Positions 35,226-44,483 of a stretch of DNA of 64,000 bases are shown one piece after another. The translations under genes and the position numbers were made by a program. Under the pieces are notes generated by a model. It worked only from the letters and a program-made list of their open reading frames with translations, had not been told where the DNA came from and made no database searches. Every line of letters starts with the position of its first letter. The first letter of the stretch is position 1. Location: contig JACPYT010000002.1 of assembly GCA_016195805.1 (NCBI GenBank), forward strand, positions 283,363 to 347,362, given 5' to 3'. The stretch is from Hydrogenophilales bacterium (GTDB lineage Bacteria; Pseudomonadota; Gammaproteobacteria; Burkholderiales; Thiobacillaceae).

Positions 35226-37928
35226 ATGGCCGATACCCGTCCCGATCCGGATGCCCTGCTCGCACGCATCGAATCGGATGCCGAACGTGCGCGGCAGGGC
35301 AAGCTGAGGGTCTTTTTCGGCGCCTGTCCCGGCGTAGGCAAAACCTACGCCATGCTGAATGCCGCGCGTGCGCTGCGTGATCAGGGGGCCGACGTGGTGG
35401 TAGGGGTGGTGGAAACGCACGGGCGTTCCGAGACCGCCCAGTTGCTGAAAGGGCTCGAACTGCTGCCGCCCCGAGTCGTGGCCTACCAGGGGCGGGAACT
35501 GCGCGAATTCGATCTGGATGCGGCGCTCGCGCGCAAGCCCGCCCTCATCCTGGTGGACGAACTGGCGCATTCCAACGTGGCCGGATCGCGCCATCCGAAG
35601 CGCTGGCAGGACGTGGAGGAATTGCTGGCGGCCGGCATCGATGTCTGGACCACGGTAAACGTGCAGCACCTGGAAAGCCTCAACGACATCGTCGGCGGCA
35701 TTACCGGCATCCAGGTGCGCGAAACCTTGCCCGACCGGGTGTTCGAACAGGCCGACGAGGTCGCCCTGGTGGACCTGCCGCCGGACGAACTGCTGCAGCG
35801 GATGAAGGAAGGCAAGGTCTATCTGCCCCAGCAAGCCGAACGCGCCATCCGCAACTTCTTCCGCAAGGGCAACCTGATCGCGTTGCGCGAACTGGCCTTG
35901 CGTCGCACCGCCGACCGAGTGGACGCGCAGATGCGGGAATACCGCAGCGACCAGGCGATCAGCGAAGTATGGGAAGCCAAGGAAAGGCTGCTGGTGTGTC
36001 TGGGTCCCGGCGCCGGCGGCGACCGGCTGGTGCGTGCCGCCGCCCGGCTGGCAGGCAACCTTCATGCCGACTGGATCGCCGTTTATGTCGAGACGCCGAG
36101 ACTGCAGCGCTTGTCCGAGACCAATCGCGACAAGATCCTCAGGACCCTGGCCCTGGCCCGGGAGCTGGGCGCGGAGACTGCCACCCTCGCTGGCCAGGAG
36201 GACGCACAGACCCTGCTGACCTATGCCGTCAGCCGCAACGTTTCCAAACTGGTGGTAGGCAAGAGTTTGCGTACCGGCTTGTCGCGGATGCTGCGCGCGC
36301 CCCTGTCGGATCGGCTCTCCTTATTAGCGGAAGATGTGGACGTCTACGTGGTGGCCCACGAGGCTGAGGCGCCGGCGGCCGGCAAAGCGCTCTCCGAGCC
36401 CTTCACATTGGATAGGGAGCCTGTCCCCAGAACCCGATGGCAGGGCTATGTCTGGGCCGGGGGGATCTGCGCCTTCGCCACGGCAGTTTCCCAGGCCGTC
36501 ACGCCCTGGTTCGATCTGGCCAACATCATCATGTTCTATCTGCTGGGCGTGGTCGGGGTGGCGGTCCGCTACGGGCGGGGGCCCGCCATCCTGGCCTCCT
36601 TCCTGAGCGTGCTGGCTTTCGACTTCTTCTTCGTACCGCCGAAACTCACCTTCAGCGTGGACGACACCCGCCATCTGTTTACCTTCGCCATCATGCTGGC
36701 GGTGGCCCTGACCATCAGCAACGTAGCCGCTGGCCTGCGCTATCAGACGCGCATCGCCCTGTACCGGGAGCGCCGCACCCGTGCGCTCAACGAGCTGGGC
36801 CGTGAGCTGGCAGGGGCACTGTTGCCGGAAAATATCGTGGATATGTCGCGGCACCATCTGGAAGGCCTGTTCCAATGCCAGGTGTGCATCCTGCTGCCGG
36901 ACGCCCAGGAAAAGCTGTATTCACCCATGCTATTGCCCGAACACAAGGAACTTCCCCTGGACACGGCTATTGCCCAGTGGGTCTACGACCACCAGCAGCC
37001 AGCCGGGCTGGGGACCCAGAGCCTGCCGGGTGCGCCCATGTACTACCTGCCCCTGAAGGCCCCCATGCGCACCCGGGGCGTGCTGGCCCTGCTGCCCAGC
37101 CAGAAACGTCTCCTTTTCCAGCCCGAACAGGCACGCCTGCTGGAAACCTTTGCCGCCCAGATCGCCCTGGCGCTGGAACGGGTGCACTACGTCGAGGTGG
37201 CCCAGGAAGCGCTGGTGCGCATGGAATCCGAACGACTGCGCAACGGCCTGCTGTCTGCCTTGTCTCACGACCTGCGCACCCCGCTCACCGTGCTGGCGGG
37301 CCTGGCCGATTCCTTGCCGCTGGCCGGTCCGCCGTTGCCCCCCGCCCAGGCCGAGATCGCCCAGGCCATCCGCGCCGAGTCCCTGCGCACCAGTACGCTG
37401 GTGAGCAACCTGCTGGACATGACGCGTTTGCAGGAGGGCCATATCCAGCTCAAGCGGGAATGGCAGCCGCTGGAAGAAGTGCTGGGCGCCGCCTTGCAGA
37501 CGCTGGCCATCCCGCTGGCGCGGCACGAGGTCCACGTCGACCTGCCGGCGGACTTGCCCCTGCTGGAGTTCGACAGCGTGTTGATGGAACGGGTGTTCTG
37601 CAACCTGCTGGAGAATGCCGCGAAATACACGCCGGCAGGGAGCCGCATCGAGATCGGCGCCCGCAACGAGGGTGACACCGTCGCCATCATCGTCGCCGAC
37701 GATGGCCCCGGACTGCCGCCCGGCCGGGAGGAAAGCCTGTTCGAGAAATTCACCCGTGGCCAGGACGAATCCGCCGTGACTGGCGTGGGACTGGGCCTGG
37801 CCATCGTGCGCGCCATCGTCCAGGCCCACAAGGGCACGGTCAGGGCGGAGAATCGCCCGGAAGGCGGCGCCCGCTTTGTCATCACCCTGCCCACGGGCGA
37901 CCCGCCCGCCATCCCCCTGGAGGCCTGA
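35226..37928 (+). CDS. kdpD: Sensor histidine kinase KdpD
   Basis: A 900-residue membrane kinase that senses low K+ or ionic stress and phosphorylates KdpE. Order: cytoplasmic KdpD domain with Walker A GACPGVGKTYAML (about residues 31-43), a universal-stress-protein-like domain (about 250-375), four transmembrane helices near 400-500, a GAF-like region, then the HisKA box SALSHDLRTPLTVL (histidine near residue 680) and the HATPase boxes NLLENAAKYTP, VADDGPGLP and GVGLGLAIV. All modules of E. coli KdpD are present. It starts nine bases after kdpC, so the structural and regulatory genes are one transcription unit. Confidence 0.96.
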   Translation: MADTRPDPDALLARIESDAERARQGKLRVFFGACPGVGKTYAMLNAARALRDQGADVVVGVVETHGRSETAQLLKGLELLPPRVVAYQGRELREFDLDAALARKPALILVDELAHSNVAGSRHPKRWQDVEELLAAGIDVWTTVNVQHLESLNDIVGGITGIQVRETLPDRVFEQADEVALVDLPPDELLQRMKEGKVYLPQQAERAIRNFFRKGNLIALRELALRRTADRVDAQMREYRSDQAISEVWEAKERLLVCLGPGAGGDRLVRAAARLAGNLHADWIAVYVETPRLQRLSETNRDKILRTLALARELGAETATLAGQEDAQTLLTYAVSRNVSKLVVGKSLRTGLSRMLRAPLSDRLSLLAEDVDVYVVAHEAEAPAAGKALSEPFTLDREPVPRTRWQGYVWAGGICAFATAVSQAVTPWFDLANIIMFYLLGVVGVAVRYGRGPAILASFLSVLAFDFFFVPPKLTFSVDDTRHLFTFAIMLAVALTISNVAAGLRYQTRIALYRERRTRALNELGRELAGALLPENIVDMSRHHLEGLFQCQVCILLPDAQEKLYSPMLLPEHKELPLDTAIAQWVYDHQQPAGLGTQSLPGAPMYYLPLKAPMRTRGVLALLPSQKRLLFQPEQARLLETFAAQIALALERVHYVEVAQEALVRMESERLRNGLLSALSHDLRTPLTVLAGLADSLPLAGPPLPPAQAEIAQAIRAESLRTSTLVSNLLDMTRLQEGHIQLKREWQPLEEVLGAALQTLAIPLARHEVHVDLPADLPLLEFDSVLMERVFCNLLENAAKYTPAGSRIEIGARNEGDTVAIIVADDGPGLPPGREESLFEKFTRGQDESAVTGVGLGLAIVRAIVQAHKGTVRAENRPEGGARFVITLPTGDPPAIPLEA

Positions 37929-37934
37929 ACCCGA

Positions 37935-38639
37935 GTGGAAGACCTGCGCGCTGCTTCGCCCACGGTGGTCGTCGTCGAGGACGAGCCCCAGATCCGCCGC
38001 TTCGTGCGCACGGGGCTGGAGGCCGAAGGCTGCCACGTGGTGGAGGCTGGCACGGGAGAACGTGGCCTGGTGGAAACCGGCACGCGCAAGCCCGACCTGG
38101 TCATCCTCGACCTGGGCCTGCCTGATCGGGACGGCGTAGACGTGGTACGGGATCTGCGCAGCTGGTCCACCGTCCCCATCCTCATCCTGTCCGCCCGTGT
38201 CGACGAAACCGACAAGGTAGCCGCCCTGGATGCCGGCGCGGACGATTACCTGACCAAGCCATTCGGCGTGGCGGAACTGCTGGCGCGGGTACGCGCCCTT
38301 ATGCGACGCACGCGCATGGCCGGCGGCGAAGGGCCGCTGATCGCATTCGGTGAGATCACCGTTGACCTTGCCCGCCGGCAAGTCATCCGGGACGGCTCAG
38401 AGGTCCATCTCACCCCCATCGAATATCGGCTGCTTGCCCTGCTCATTGCCAACGCAGGCAGAGTGCTTACCCACCGACAACTGCTGCGCGAGGTCTGGGG
38501 TCCCAGTCACGCCGAAGACACCCACTACCTGCGCGTCTATATGACGGGCCTGCGCCGCAAGCTGGAGATGAATCCAGCGCAGCCGCGCCATATTCGTACC
38601 GAATCGGGCGTGGGCTACCGTTTCGTGCTCGACACGTAA
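37935..38639 (+). CDS. kdpE: Response regulator KdpE
   Basis: A 234-residue OmpR/PhoB-type regulator that activates kdpFABC. The receiver has acidic residues in VVEDEPQIRR and phosphoacceptor Asp in VILDLGLPDRDG; the winged-helix output domain covers about residues 140-232 with LTPIEYRLLALL and YLRVYMTGLRRKLE. The start is GTG at 37935, six bases after the kdpD stop; no better ATG exists upstream. The last residues GVGYRFVLDT are typical for the family. Confidence 0.95.
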   Translation: MEDLRAASPTVVVVEDEPQIRRFVRTGLEAEGCHVVEAGTGERGLVETGTRKPDLVILDLGLPDRDGVDVVRDLRSWSTVPILILSARVDETDKVAALDAGADDYLTKPFGVAELLARVRALMRRTRMAGGEGPLIAFGEITVDLARRQVIRDGSEVHLTPIEYRLLALLIANAGRVLTHRQLLREVWGPSHAEDTHYLRVYMTGLRRKLEMNPAQPRHIRTESGVGYRFVLDT

Positions 38640-38918
38640 GGGGATATTTACGATTTCGTAGATACGATTAACTGAAAGGTAAAAGGCTGGCCCCTAAGTC
38701 ATTGATTATTTTGGAGCGGCGTTGGCAGGTTGTTCTGGGTCTTATACACCGTGGAAGGCTTGGTGCAGCCCTGCTAAATCCAAATGGCAACTTATGCTAA
38801 ATGCATAACTTCAACTCAATGGCGAGGCAATCGTTTGCAAGTTCAAACTACCAACAGAGACTTCGTGGAGAATCAATTAATTACAAATTTATTTTGTTGT
38901 TGGAGTTGAACATCCGAA

Positions 38919-39392
38919 TCAGACAAAGACAGCGGAAATCCATGTTCCAAGCAGTCGGCTGATTAGCAGTACGGTTACGGCAACTGCAAAATGTCTCACG
39001 ATTTCTTTGCCGACATTGGCGCCTCTTGCACGTGCAAGCCGATACGTCAGCAATGTGAGCAGCAAGAACCCCCACACTCCAGCCGTTATTACCAATAACG
39101 CGCGGGGCGTGAAAATGACCAGGGCGACGAAACTCAATGAGGCGAGCAGGCGCGTGGCAAAGTTCGCTGCGGTCGCTATGAATGCCTGGTGGCTTTCGAG
39201 TCGCTCGGCTTCCTGATACGCGTGGACACTGAGCGAGTCGGTGAGGTTGTCCGCCAATGCGACGATCAGCAAACTGCTCACCATCGCCCGTTGACTGCTT
39301 GTGGCCGCGTCCAGCCCCAGGATCAGGCCCATGCTGGTCACAATCGCCGCAGTTCCGCCGAAGCTGATCCATGTGGGTCTAAGGGTAATCAT
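38919..39392 (-). CDS. VIT/CCC1-like integral membrane protein
   Basis: A 157-residue membrane protein with about four to five helices. The start at 39392 is preceded by GAAGAG; an upstream in-frame start adds 18 poorly conserved residues. Segments SMGLILGLDAATSS and VALADNLTDSLSVHAYQEAE resemble the first helices of VIT1/CCC1 iron or manganese transporters, but the protein lacks the full length and the cytoplasmic metal-binding domain of that family. The acidic residues Asp, Asn, Asp and Glu in the second segment could bind a metal. It stands alone between kdpE and nuoB. Function is unproven. Confidence 0.55.
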   Translation of the reverse strand: MITLRPTWISFGGTAAIVTSMGLILGLDAATSSQRAMVSSLLIVALADNLTDSLSVHAYQEAERLESHQAFIATAANFATRLLASLSFVALVIFTPRALLVITAGVWGFLLLTLLTYRLARARGANVGKEIVRHFAVAVTVLLISRLLGTWISAVFV

Positions 39393-39608
39393 CTTCTCTT
39401 CGTCACCTGCCAGGGTGATGTCGGTCAGAAAGCTGGCTGGCCACAAAACCGAGCCGAACTCATGATGGAACGCCGCTTATACAAGGGACAGTCCAATCAT
39501 AGGCCCGGAAGCCTATTGAACACAGGATGTTCCAAATAATTATTCGCAGCCGATACTGAACGAAGACGTAGTCCGGACTCTCTTAACGATAAAGATGGAG
39601 GTCTGCGC

Positions 39609-40085
39609 ATGAAGAATCCGGATCTTCTGGAAAGGGGCTTTGTCACCACGAAGGTAGGTACCGTGGTTGACTTTGCCCGAAAAGGCTCGCTGTGGCCGAT
39701 GTCGTTTGGCCTGGCTTGCTGCGCTGTGGAGATGATGCAAGCCGCCACCTCGCGCTACGACATGGACCGCTTTGGAATCGTATTTCGCGGAAGCCCGCGC
39801 CAATCCGATCTCATGATCGTCGCAGGAACGCTTTGCAACAAAATGGCGCCTGCCCTGCGCAAGGTTTACGACCAGATGGCCGAGCCGCGGTGGGTGATTT
39901 CTATGGGCTCCTGCGCAAACGGGGGCGGGCCTTACCATTATTCGTATTCGGTCGTGCGCGGCTGCGATCGGATCGTTCCGGTGGATGTCTATGTGCCGGG
40001 TTGCCCGCCGACTGCCGAGGCTTTGTTGTTTGGAATTGTCCAGCTGCAGCGCAAGATTCATCATACGAACGTATTCGCGCGCTGA
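39609..40085 (+). CDS. nuoB: Stand-alone NuoB-like [4Fe-4S] subunit
   Basis: A 158-residue protein that matches subunit B of complex I along its whole length. The N2 cluster ligands are all present: Cys37 and Cys38 (tandem, in [10 protein letters not shown]), Cys102 (SMGSCANGG) and Cys132 ([11 protein letters not shown]). Cys76 in [10 protein letters not shown] is an additional cysteine where complex I proteins usually have another residue. No other nuo gene is nearby: the left neighbour is a membrane protein and the right neighbour a convergent sulfur enzyme. It may be a paralogue that serves another redox complex, or a second copy for complex I. GGAG lies seven bases before the ATG. Confidence 0.85.
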   Translation: MKNPDLLERGFVTTKVGTVVDFARKGSLWPMSFGLACCAVEMMQAATSRYDMDRFGIVFRGSPRQSDLMIVAGTLCNKMAPALRKVYDQMAEPRWVISMGSCANGGGPYHYSYSVVRGCDRIVPVDVYVPGCPPTAEALLFGIVQLQRKIHHTNVFAR

Positions 40086-40118
40086 TCCCCGGCAACCGTC
40101 GTCCGGTCGAAATTCGCG

Positions 40119-41324
40119 CTATGCGCTTTTCCCCACGGCACAGATATTCTTCCCCAGTTCCCATTCCTGCGCCTGGCGCTCGTCCGGAATGGCCAGCCCC
40201 GCATTGGCCCGCTTGATCTCGACGTAGGCCGGGGGAAACTCCGGCAGGCTCGCCAGGATATAGTCACAGAAGGCCTGCTCGCCCTCGGCCAGCTTGAGCA
40301 GGCCCGGATTGCGCTGCTTGAGCTCGCCCAGCGTGGCCTGGTAGACGCCGTGTGCGTCGCCTGTCGCAATGTCGCTGAAATGGGCCGGCAGCACCCGCGT
40401 CTCGTCCGGCAGATCTGCCATCCGCTTCAGCGACGCGTAGAGCAGCGGGGCCCATCCCTCCGCCCTGCCCCCTAGATCCGGGCGGGCGATGGATTCCAGA
40501 AACAGGCTGTCGCCGCTCAGCAGGTAACGACCCTCGATGAGGAAGGCGACCATCCCCAGGGTATGGCCGGGAAAGTGCAGCACCCTGACCTCGGCCTGGC
40601 CGATGCGAAGCGTCTGCCCTGCTTCCAACGGGCGATACGCGATCCGCGCGGGCAGCAGGTCCATGGGGTGGATCGCGTCATAGGGGTGCAGATGGTAGGG
40701 AATGTGGTCGCCCTGCCCCAGCGCCGGCCCGCCGCTCAGGTGATCGGCATGGAGGTGCGTATCCAGCACCCATTCGATTCGCGCCCCCACGGCGGCGGCC
40801 AGTTCGTGATAGGTCGCGATGTGACGGGCGGGGTCGAATACCGCAGCGCGATGCTCGCTCACCAGGACATGGCTCAGGCAGCCGCGGGCCGGACGCACCA
40901 CCTGGTAGAGCGAAAAGCGCTCGGTCTCCACCACCGGATGCCAGTAGTAGAAGTTGCCCCAGGCTTCCATGCCCCCTTCCAGGTTCGCCGCATCGAAACC
41001 CAGGCGACGCAGCCCCTCGGCAACGTAGCGGGAGGTATTGCCTTCGGCACAGACGGCAAGGATGGGCCGGTCGACGGGCAACTGCGCCATGAGCTGAGTC
41101 TGCACCCCGCGCATCACGGCTTCGGTGACATCCTCCTCCTCGCCCTCCAGGTCGAGCAGCTCGAAATAGGGAAGATTGAGCGTGGGGTTGGCATGCGGGC
41201 CTTCCACCCGCCAGCGTTCGAATTCGTCACGGTTGCGCACATCGAGGATGAACATCGGCTCGTCGCGCAGAAGCCGTTCCCACACCTGCTGCGGACTCGC
41301 GGCGGTGGTGACTTTCTTCAACAT
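40119..41324 (-). CDS. Rhodanese-metallo-beta-lactamase fusion (persulfide dioxygenase-like)
   Basis: A 401-residue cytoplasmic protein with AGGAGGTG upstream of its ATG. The N-terminal rhodanese domain (about residues 1-130) has an active-site loop CAEGNTSR near residue 98. The C-terminal MBL-fold domain has the metal motif THLHADHLSG near 197, FPGHTLGMV near 255, GDSLF near 272 and PAHFS near 310. Related MBL enzymes (ETHE1/PDO) oxidise glutathione persulfide to sulfite, and rhodaneses move sulfane sulfur. The domain order is the reverse of CstB. It lies 120 bases downstream of aprA on the same strand, so it may supply sulfite to the AprBA reaction. The exact activity is inferred. Confidence 0.82.
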   Translation of the reverse strand: MLKKVTTAASPQQVWERLLRDEPMFILDVRNRDEFERWRVEGPHANPTLNLPYFELLDLEGEEEDVTEAVMRGVQTQLMAQLPVDRPILAVCAEGNTSRYVAEGLRRLGFDAANLEGGMEAWGNFYYWHPVVETERFSLYQVVRPARGCLSHVLVSEHRAAVFDPARHIATYHELAAAVGARIEWVLDTHLHADHLSGGPALGQGDHIPYHLHPYDAIHPMDLLPARIAYRPLEAGQTLRIGQAEVRVLHFPGHTLGMVAFLIEGRYLLSGDSLFLESIARPDLGGRAEGWAPLLYASLKRMADLPDETRVLPAHFSDIATGDAHGVYQATLGELKQRNPGLLKLAEGEQAFCDYILASLPEFPPAYVEIKRANAGLAIPDERQAQEWELGKNICAVGKSA

Positions 41325-41444
41325 GAGACACCTCCTTGCGGAGCCCCACATTGCGGAACATCGCGCGGTCCAGGCTCCGCGGCATTCCGGGTTGACCGAG
41401 CGATTTATCGACTTGAAGTATAGGAATGTTTCCTGGCTGCCGAC

Positions 41445-43283
41445 TTACGCGATGAGGTGGTGGACGGGAAGCTTGCTCATCTGCCATTCGCCATGCGTCG
41501 CGTCAAACTGGGATGCGGTGAACACATGCCAGTCGGGGTCGATCAGCCTCGGGTGGTCGGCACGATAGTAGTAGCCCGGCCAGCGGGTTTCCTCCCTGAA
41601 CAGCGTATGCCTGACGACCGCTTCGGCGGTCCAGACCCGGTGAGCGAGCTCCCAGGCGCGCAGGAGCTGGTGCATATCCTCCGCACCGATGTGGTCGAGA
41701 TCCTCCTTCAGCATGCCGATGAGTTCCAGCGCCCGGTCCAGCATCGGGCCGTTGGTGACATAGAACATGCTGACACCGCCGACGTACTCGTCCATGATCT
41801 TCTCCAGCCGCTGCAGGCCCTGCAGCGGCGACAGATAATGCGGCGCCACGCTGCCGGCGACGATCTCGTTGCGGTTGACGGCATAGGTCTGCAAAGGCCG
41901 GAAGACCGATGTCCTGAGCCGGTCGACCTCGGCTTCGTCGATCTGGGGCGGGCTGGCCAAGTCCATCACATATTTGACCGCCGCCTTGCCGGCGATCCGG
42001 CCTTCGGTAAACGAGCCGGACGAGAATTTGTGCGCGGAACCGCCGATCGTGTCCCCGGCGCCGAACAATCCTTCGACCGTGGTCATCCGGTTGTAGCCCC
42101 ACTGGTAGTCCGCCGGCGCGCAATCCTCCGGCCCGCTCGCCCAGGCGCCCGAACAGGTGGCGTGCGACCCCATGACGTAGGGTTCGGAAGTGATCAGTTC
42201 GGACGGCCGCTCCCTGGGGTCGATGTTCTGCGACGCCCAAACGACGGCCTGGCCGACCGTCATGTCGAGAAAGTCCTCCCAGCCGATGTCTTCCTTCTCC
42301 TTGGAATCGAGCACCCGTTCGGTATGCATGTAGATGGGCCCCTTGCCAGCCTTGATCTCCTGCAGCAGGGCGTGGTTGCGTAGGCAGGTCGGCAGCGGCG
42401 TGCTCTCCGCATACTTGCCGACCATGGCCTTCATCCCGTCGAGCATCGCCGCCTCGAAATGCTCGCCGTAGGCGTTGGTGGCCGGGGCCTTCAGCAGTAG
42501 AAACCAGGCGCCGACCGGGCCGTAGCCGTCCTTGAAGCGGGCGAGCACGATGCGGTTCTCCATCTGGATCATCCTGGCGCCCGCCTGGATCAGCAGCGCG
42601 TAGGCCGACGCGCTGCTCCACGGTGAATACCAGGTCCGGCCCGCGCCCTCGCCCACCGAGCGCGGTCGGAAGATGTGCGAAGCGCCGCCTGCAGAATTGA
42701 TGACGGCCTTCGCGCGGAACACGTAGAACGTGCCGTCGCGCACATGGAAGCCGACCGCGCCGGCGACCCGGTTGGGGCGCGTCCTGTCCATCAGCAGATG
42801 GGTCACCATGATGCGGTTGTACACCTCGGCCGATTTCTTCGCGGCCTCGGCGATGATCGGCTTGTAGCTCTCGCCGTGGATCATGACCTGCCACTTTCCT
42901 TCACGCAGATAGTGGCCGGTCTCCGGGTTCTTCATGATCGGCAGGCCCCATTCCTCGAACATGTGAACGGTGGCGTCGACGTGGCGGGCGATGTCGAAGA
43001 CCAGGTCTTCCCGTACCAGCCCCATCAGGTCGCCTCTGACATAGCGCACGAAGTCGTCCGGCTGGTTCTCGCCCCACTGCATCCCCATGTAGCAGTTGAT
43101 CGCCGACAGGCCGTGGGCGACGGCACCGCTGCGATCGATGTTGGCCTTCTCGGCGACGACGATCTTCAGGTCGCGCCCCCAGTAGCGGGATTCGTACGCG
43201 GCGCCGCAGCCGCCGAAGCCGCCGCCGATGACGAGGATGTCGGTATCGACGAACTTGACGTTTCCGGGTGATCGCAGGCTCAT
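41445..43283 (-). CDS. aprA: Adenylylsulfate reductase alpha subunit
   Basis: A 612-residue FAD enzyme of the fumarate reductase superfamily. In sulfur oxidisers it works in reverse, forming APS from sulfite and AMP. The FAD site DILVIGGGFGGCGAAYE lies at residues 15-31, and family blocks INSAGGASHIFRPRSVGEGAGRTWY, PYVMGSHATCSGAWASGPED and FGAGDTIGGSAHKFSSGSFTEGRIA are all intact. Its start overlaps the aprB stop by four bases. AprA and AprB form a cytoplasmic heterodimer. With aprM upstream, this is the aprMBA arrangement known from sulfur-oxidising proteobacteria. Confidence 0.96.
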   Translation of the reverse strand: MSLRSPGNVKFVDTDILVIGGGFGGCGAAYESRYWGRDLKIVVAEKANIDRSGAVAHGLSAINCYMGMQWGENQPDDFVRYVRGDLMGLVREDLVFDIARHVDATVHMFEEWGLPIMKNPETGHYLREGKWQVMIHGESYKPIIAEAAKKSAEVYNRIMVTHLLMDRTRPNRVAGAVGFHVRDGTFYVFRAKAVINSAGGASHIFRPRSVGEGAGRTWYSPWSSASAYALLIQAGARMIQMENRIVLARFKDGYGPVGAWFLLLKAPATNAYGEHFEAAMLDGMKAMVGKYAESTPLPTCLRNHALLQEIKAGKGPIYMHTERVLDSKEKEDIGWEDFLDMTVGQAVVWASQNIDPRERPSELITSEPYVMGSHATCSGAWASGPEDCAPADYQWGYNRMTTVEGLFGAGDTIGGSAHKFSSGSFTEGRIAGKAAVKYVMDLASPPQIDEAEVDRLRTSVFRPLQTYAVNRNEIVAGSVAPHYLSPLQGLQRLEKIMDEYVGGVSMFYVTNGPMLDRALELIGMLKEDLDHIGAEDMHQLLRAWELAHRVWTAEAVVRHTLFREETRWPGYYYRADHPRLIDPDWHVFTASQFDATHGEWQMSKLPVHHLIA

Positions 43284-43735
43284 GGCGATTCATTCTCCAG
43301 AGCCGGCAGGGTCGGCAGAAGCGCCACCTTGAGTGCCGCGGGCTCGTGCGCAAGCAGCGGCGAACCGAGGCTGCCCAGGTCGGGGACTTCATATTCGGAC
43401 GGCGGCATGATCGAGCCCCAGGGCGTGGTCCGGATCGGGAAGCGGAATTCCTTTAGGCGCCCGTCGCGGTATCGTATCTTCCAGGAGATGGTGCCCTTCG
43501 CCTCTTCCCGCAGTACTCTGACGCTGTGGCCCAGCGGCGCGAAATCCGCATAGCCGCGGACGTCGATCGCATGCTGCGGACAGGCTTTCACGCAGGAATA
43601 GCATTCCCAGCAGAAATTGGGTTCGATATTGAAAGAGCGCCGATAGACCGGGTCGATGTGCATGATGTCGGACGGGCAGATATCCACGCACTCCCCGCAT
43701 CCATCGCATCGCGTCATGTAAGTGAAGGTCGGCAT
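43280..43735 (-). CDS. aprB: Adenylylsulfate reductase beta subunit
   Basis: A 151-residue ferredoxin-like protein with two [4Fe-4S] clusters: Cys10, Cys13, Cys16 and Cys20, and Cys42, Cys45, Cys48 and Cys52 (CWECYSCVKACPQHAID). It carries electrons from the FAD of AprA. The long C-terminal tail after residue 100 that wraps around AprA in known structures is present. GGGAGG precedes the ATG at 43735, and the start lies four bases after the aprM stop. Confidence 0.95.
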   Translation of the reverse strand: MPTFTYMTRCDGCGECVDICPSDIMHIDPVYRRSFNIEPNFCWECYSCVKACPQHAIDVRGYADFAPLGHSVRVLREEAKGTISWKIRYRDGRLKEFRFPIRTTPWGSIMPPSEYEVPDLGSLGSPLLAHEPAALKVALLPTLPALENESP

Positions 43736-43739
43736 CGGG

Positions 43740-44483
43740 TCACCTCCCGCCATCTGCGGGGGTCGGCAGGTCGGATGATCCGTCCGCCTCCTCCATCCGC
43801 TTCTGGAAGGCCACCACGGGCTTGTAGAACATGTGGGCGAACTTGGACCAGGGGACCGAAACAAAGAGCAGCGTCGTGAAGAGAAGGTAGAGGCCGAAGA
43901 ACAGCTGGGTTGCCATCGCGTTCTGCGTCCATGCCACGACTTCGTACAGCAGTGCGAACGTCACGCTCGCGAGCAGCGAGGCGATGAACAGATCGGCCCG
44001 CATCAGATGCCAGACGGGATGTCTTTCCTGAACGACATTCACCCTGAGAAAGAAGAAAAACCAGTATCCGCCGATGAGAACCATCAGGGCACCGATATTC
44101 CACAGGACGGGCAGGAGAAGCGGCGTAGCCGGATCCGCCGGATAGACGAATACCAGCACGATGGTCGTGAGCAGATAGAGCACGAAGCCATAGGACATCA
44201 GGACATGCGAAATCCTGCGGTTCCGATTGCAGAACTCGCCGGAAGTTGCGATCTCGTTCAAGGTCCTGAGCGCGATGACGGCCGTATCCGCGCCGCCGAG
44301 TTGCCGCGCGGCGACAGCGCGTGAACGCTTTCCCTGTTGCACGAAAAATGTGGCGCTGCGCTTGTGATAAAGATCGAACGCGGTTCCGGCGGCGACCGCG
44401 AGAACCATTAGAACGACGTAGAGCTGCAAGTAGAACGGGGGCAGAAAATCTGTCAGCGGGACGAACGGGTTGTCGATGAGCAT
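43740..44483 (-). CDS. aprM: AprM membrane anchor of adenylylsulfate reductase
   Basis: A 247-residue inner-membrane protein with about five helices (for example LQLYVVLMVLAVAAGTAF, LMSYGFVLYLLTTIVLVFVY and LLPVLWNIGALMVLIGGYWFFFF). AprM resembles the membrane part of QmoC and is thought to pass electrons from AprBA to the quinone pool in sulfur oxidisers that lack QmoABC. The second of two adjacent ATG codons (44483) is chosen because GGAGG then lies five bases upstream. It is the first gene of aprMBA. No sat (ATP sulfurylase) or qmo genes lie in the window. Confidence 0.9.
   Translation of the reverse strand: MLIDNPFVPLTDFLPPFYLQLYVVLMVLAVAAGTAFDLYHKRSATFFVQQGKRSRAVAARQLGGADTAVIALRTLNEIATSGEFCNRNRRISHVLMSYGFVLYLLTTIVLVFVYPADPATPLLLPVLWNIGALMVLIGGYWFFFFLRVNVVQERHPVWHLMRADLFIASLLASVTFALLYEVVAWTQNAMATQLFFGLYLLFTTLLFVSVPWSKFAHMFYKPVVAFQKRMEEADGSSDLPTPADGGR

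Noticed and set aside
32535..36065. Minus-strand frame of 1176 codons opposite kdpB, kdpC and kdpD
   Set aside because: It is an antisense shadow of well-supported kdp genes, with low-complexity His/Gln/Gly composition and no recognisable domain.
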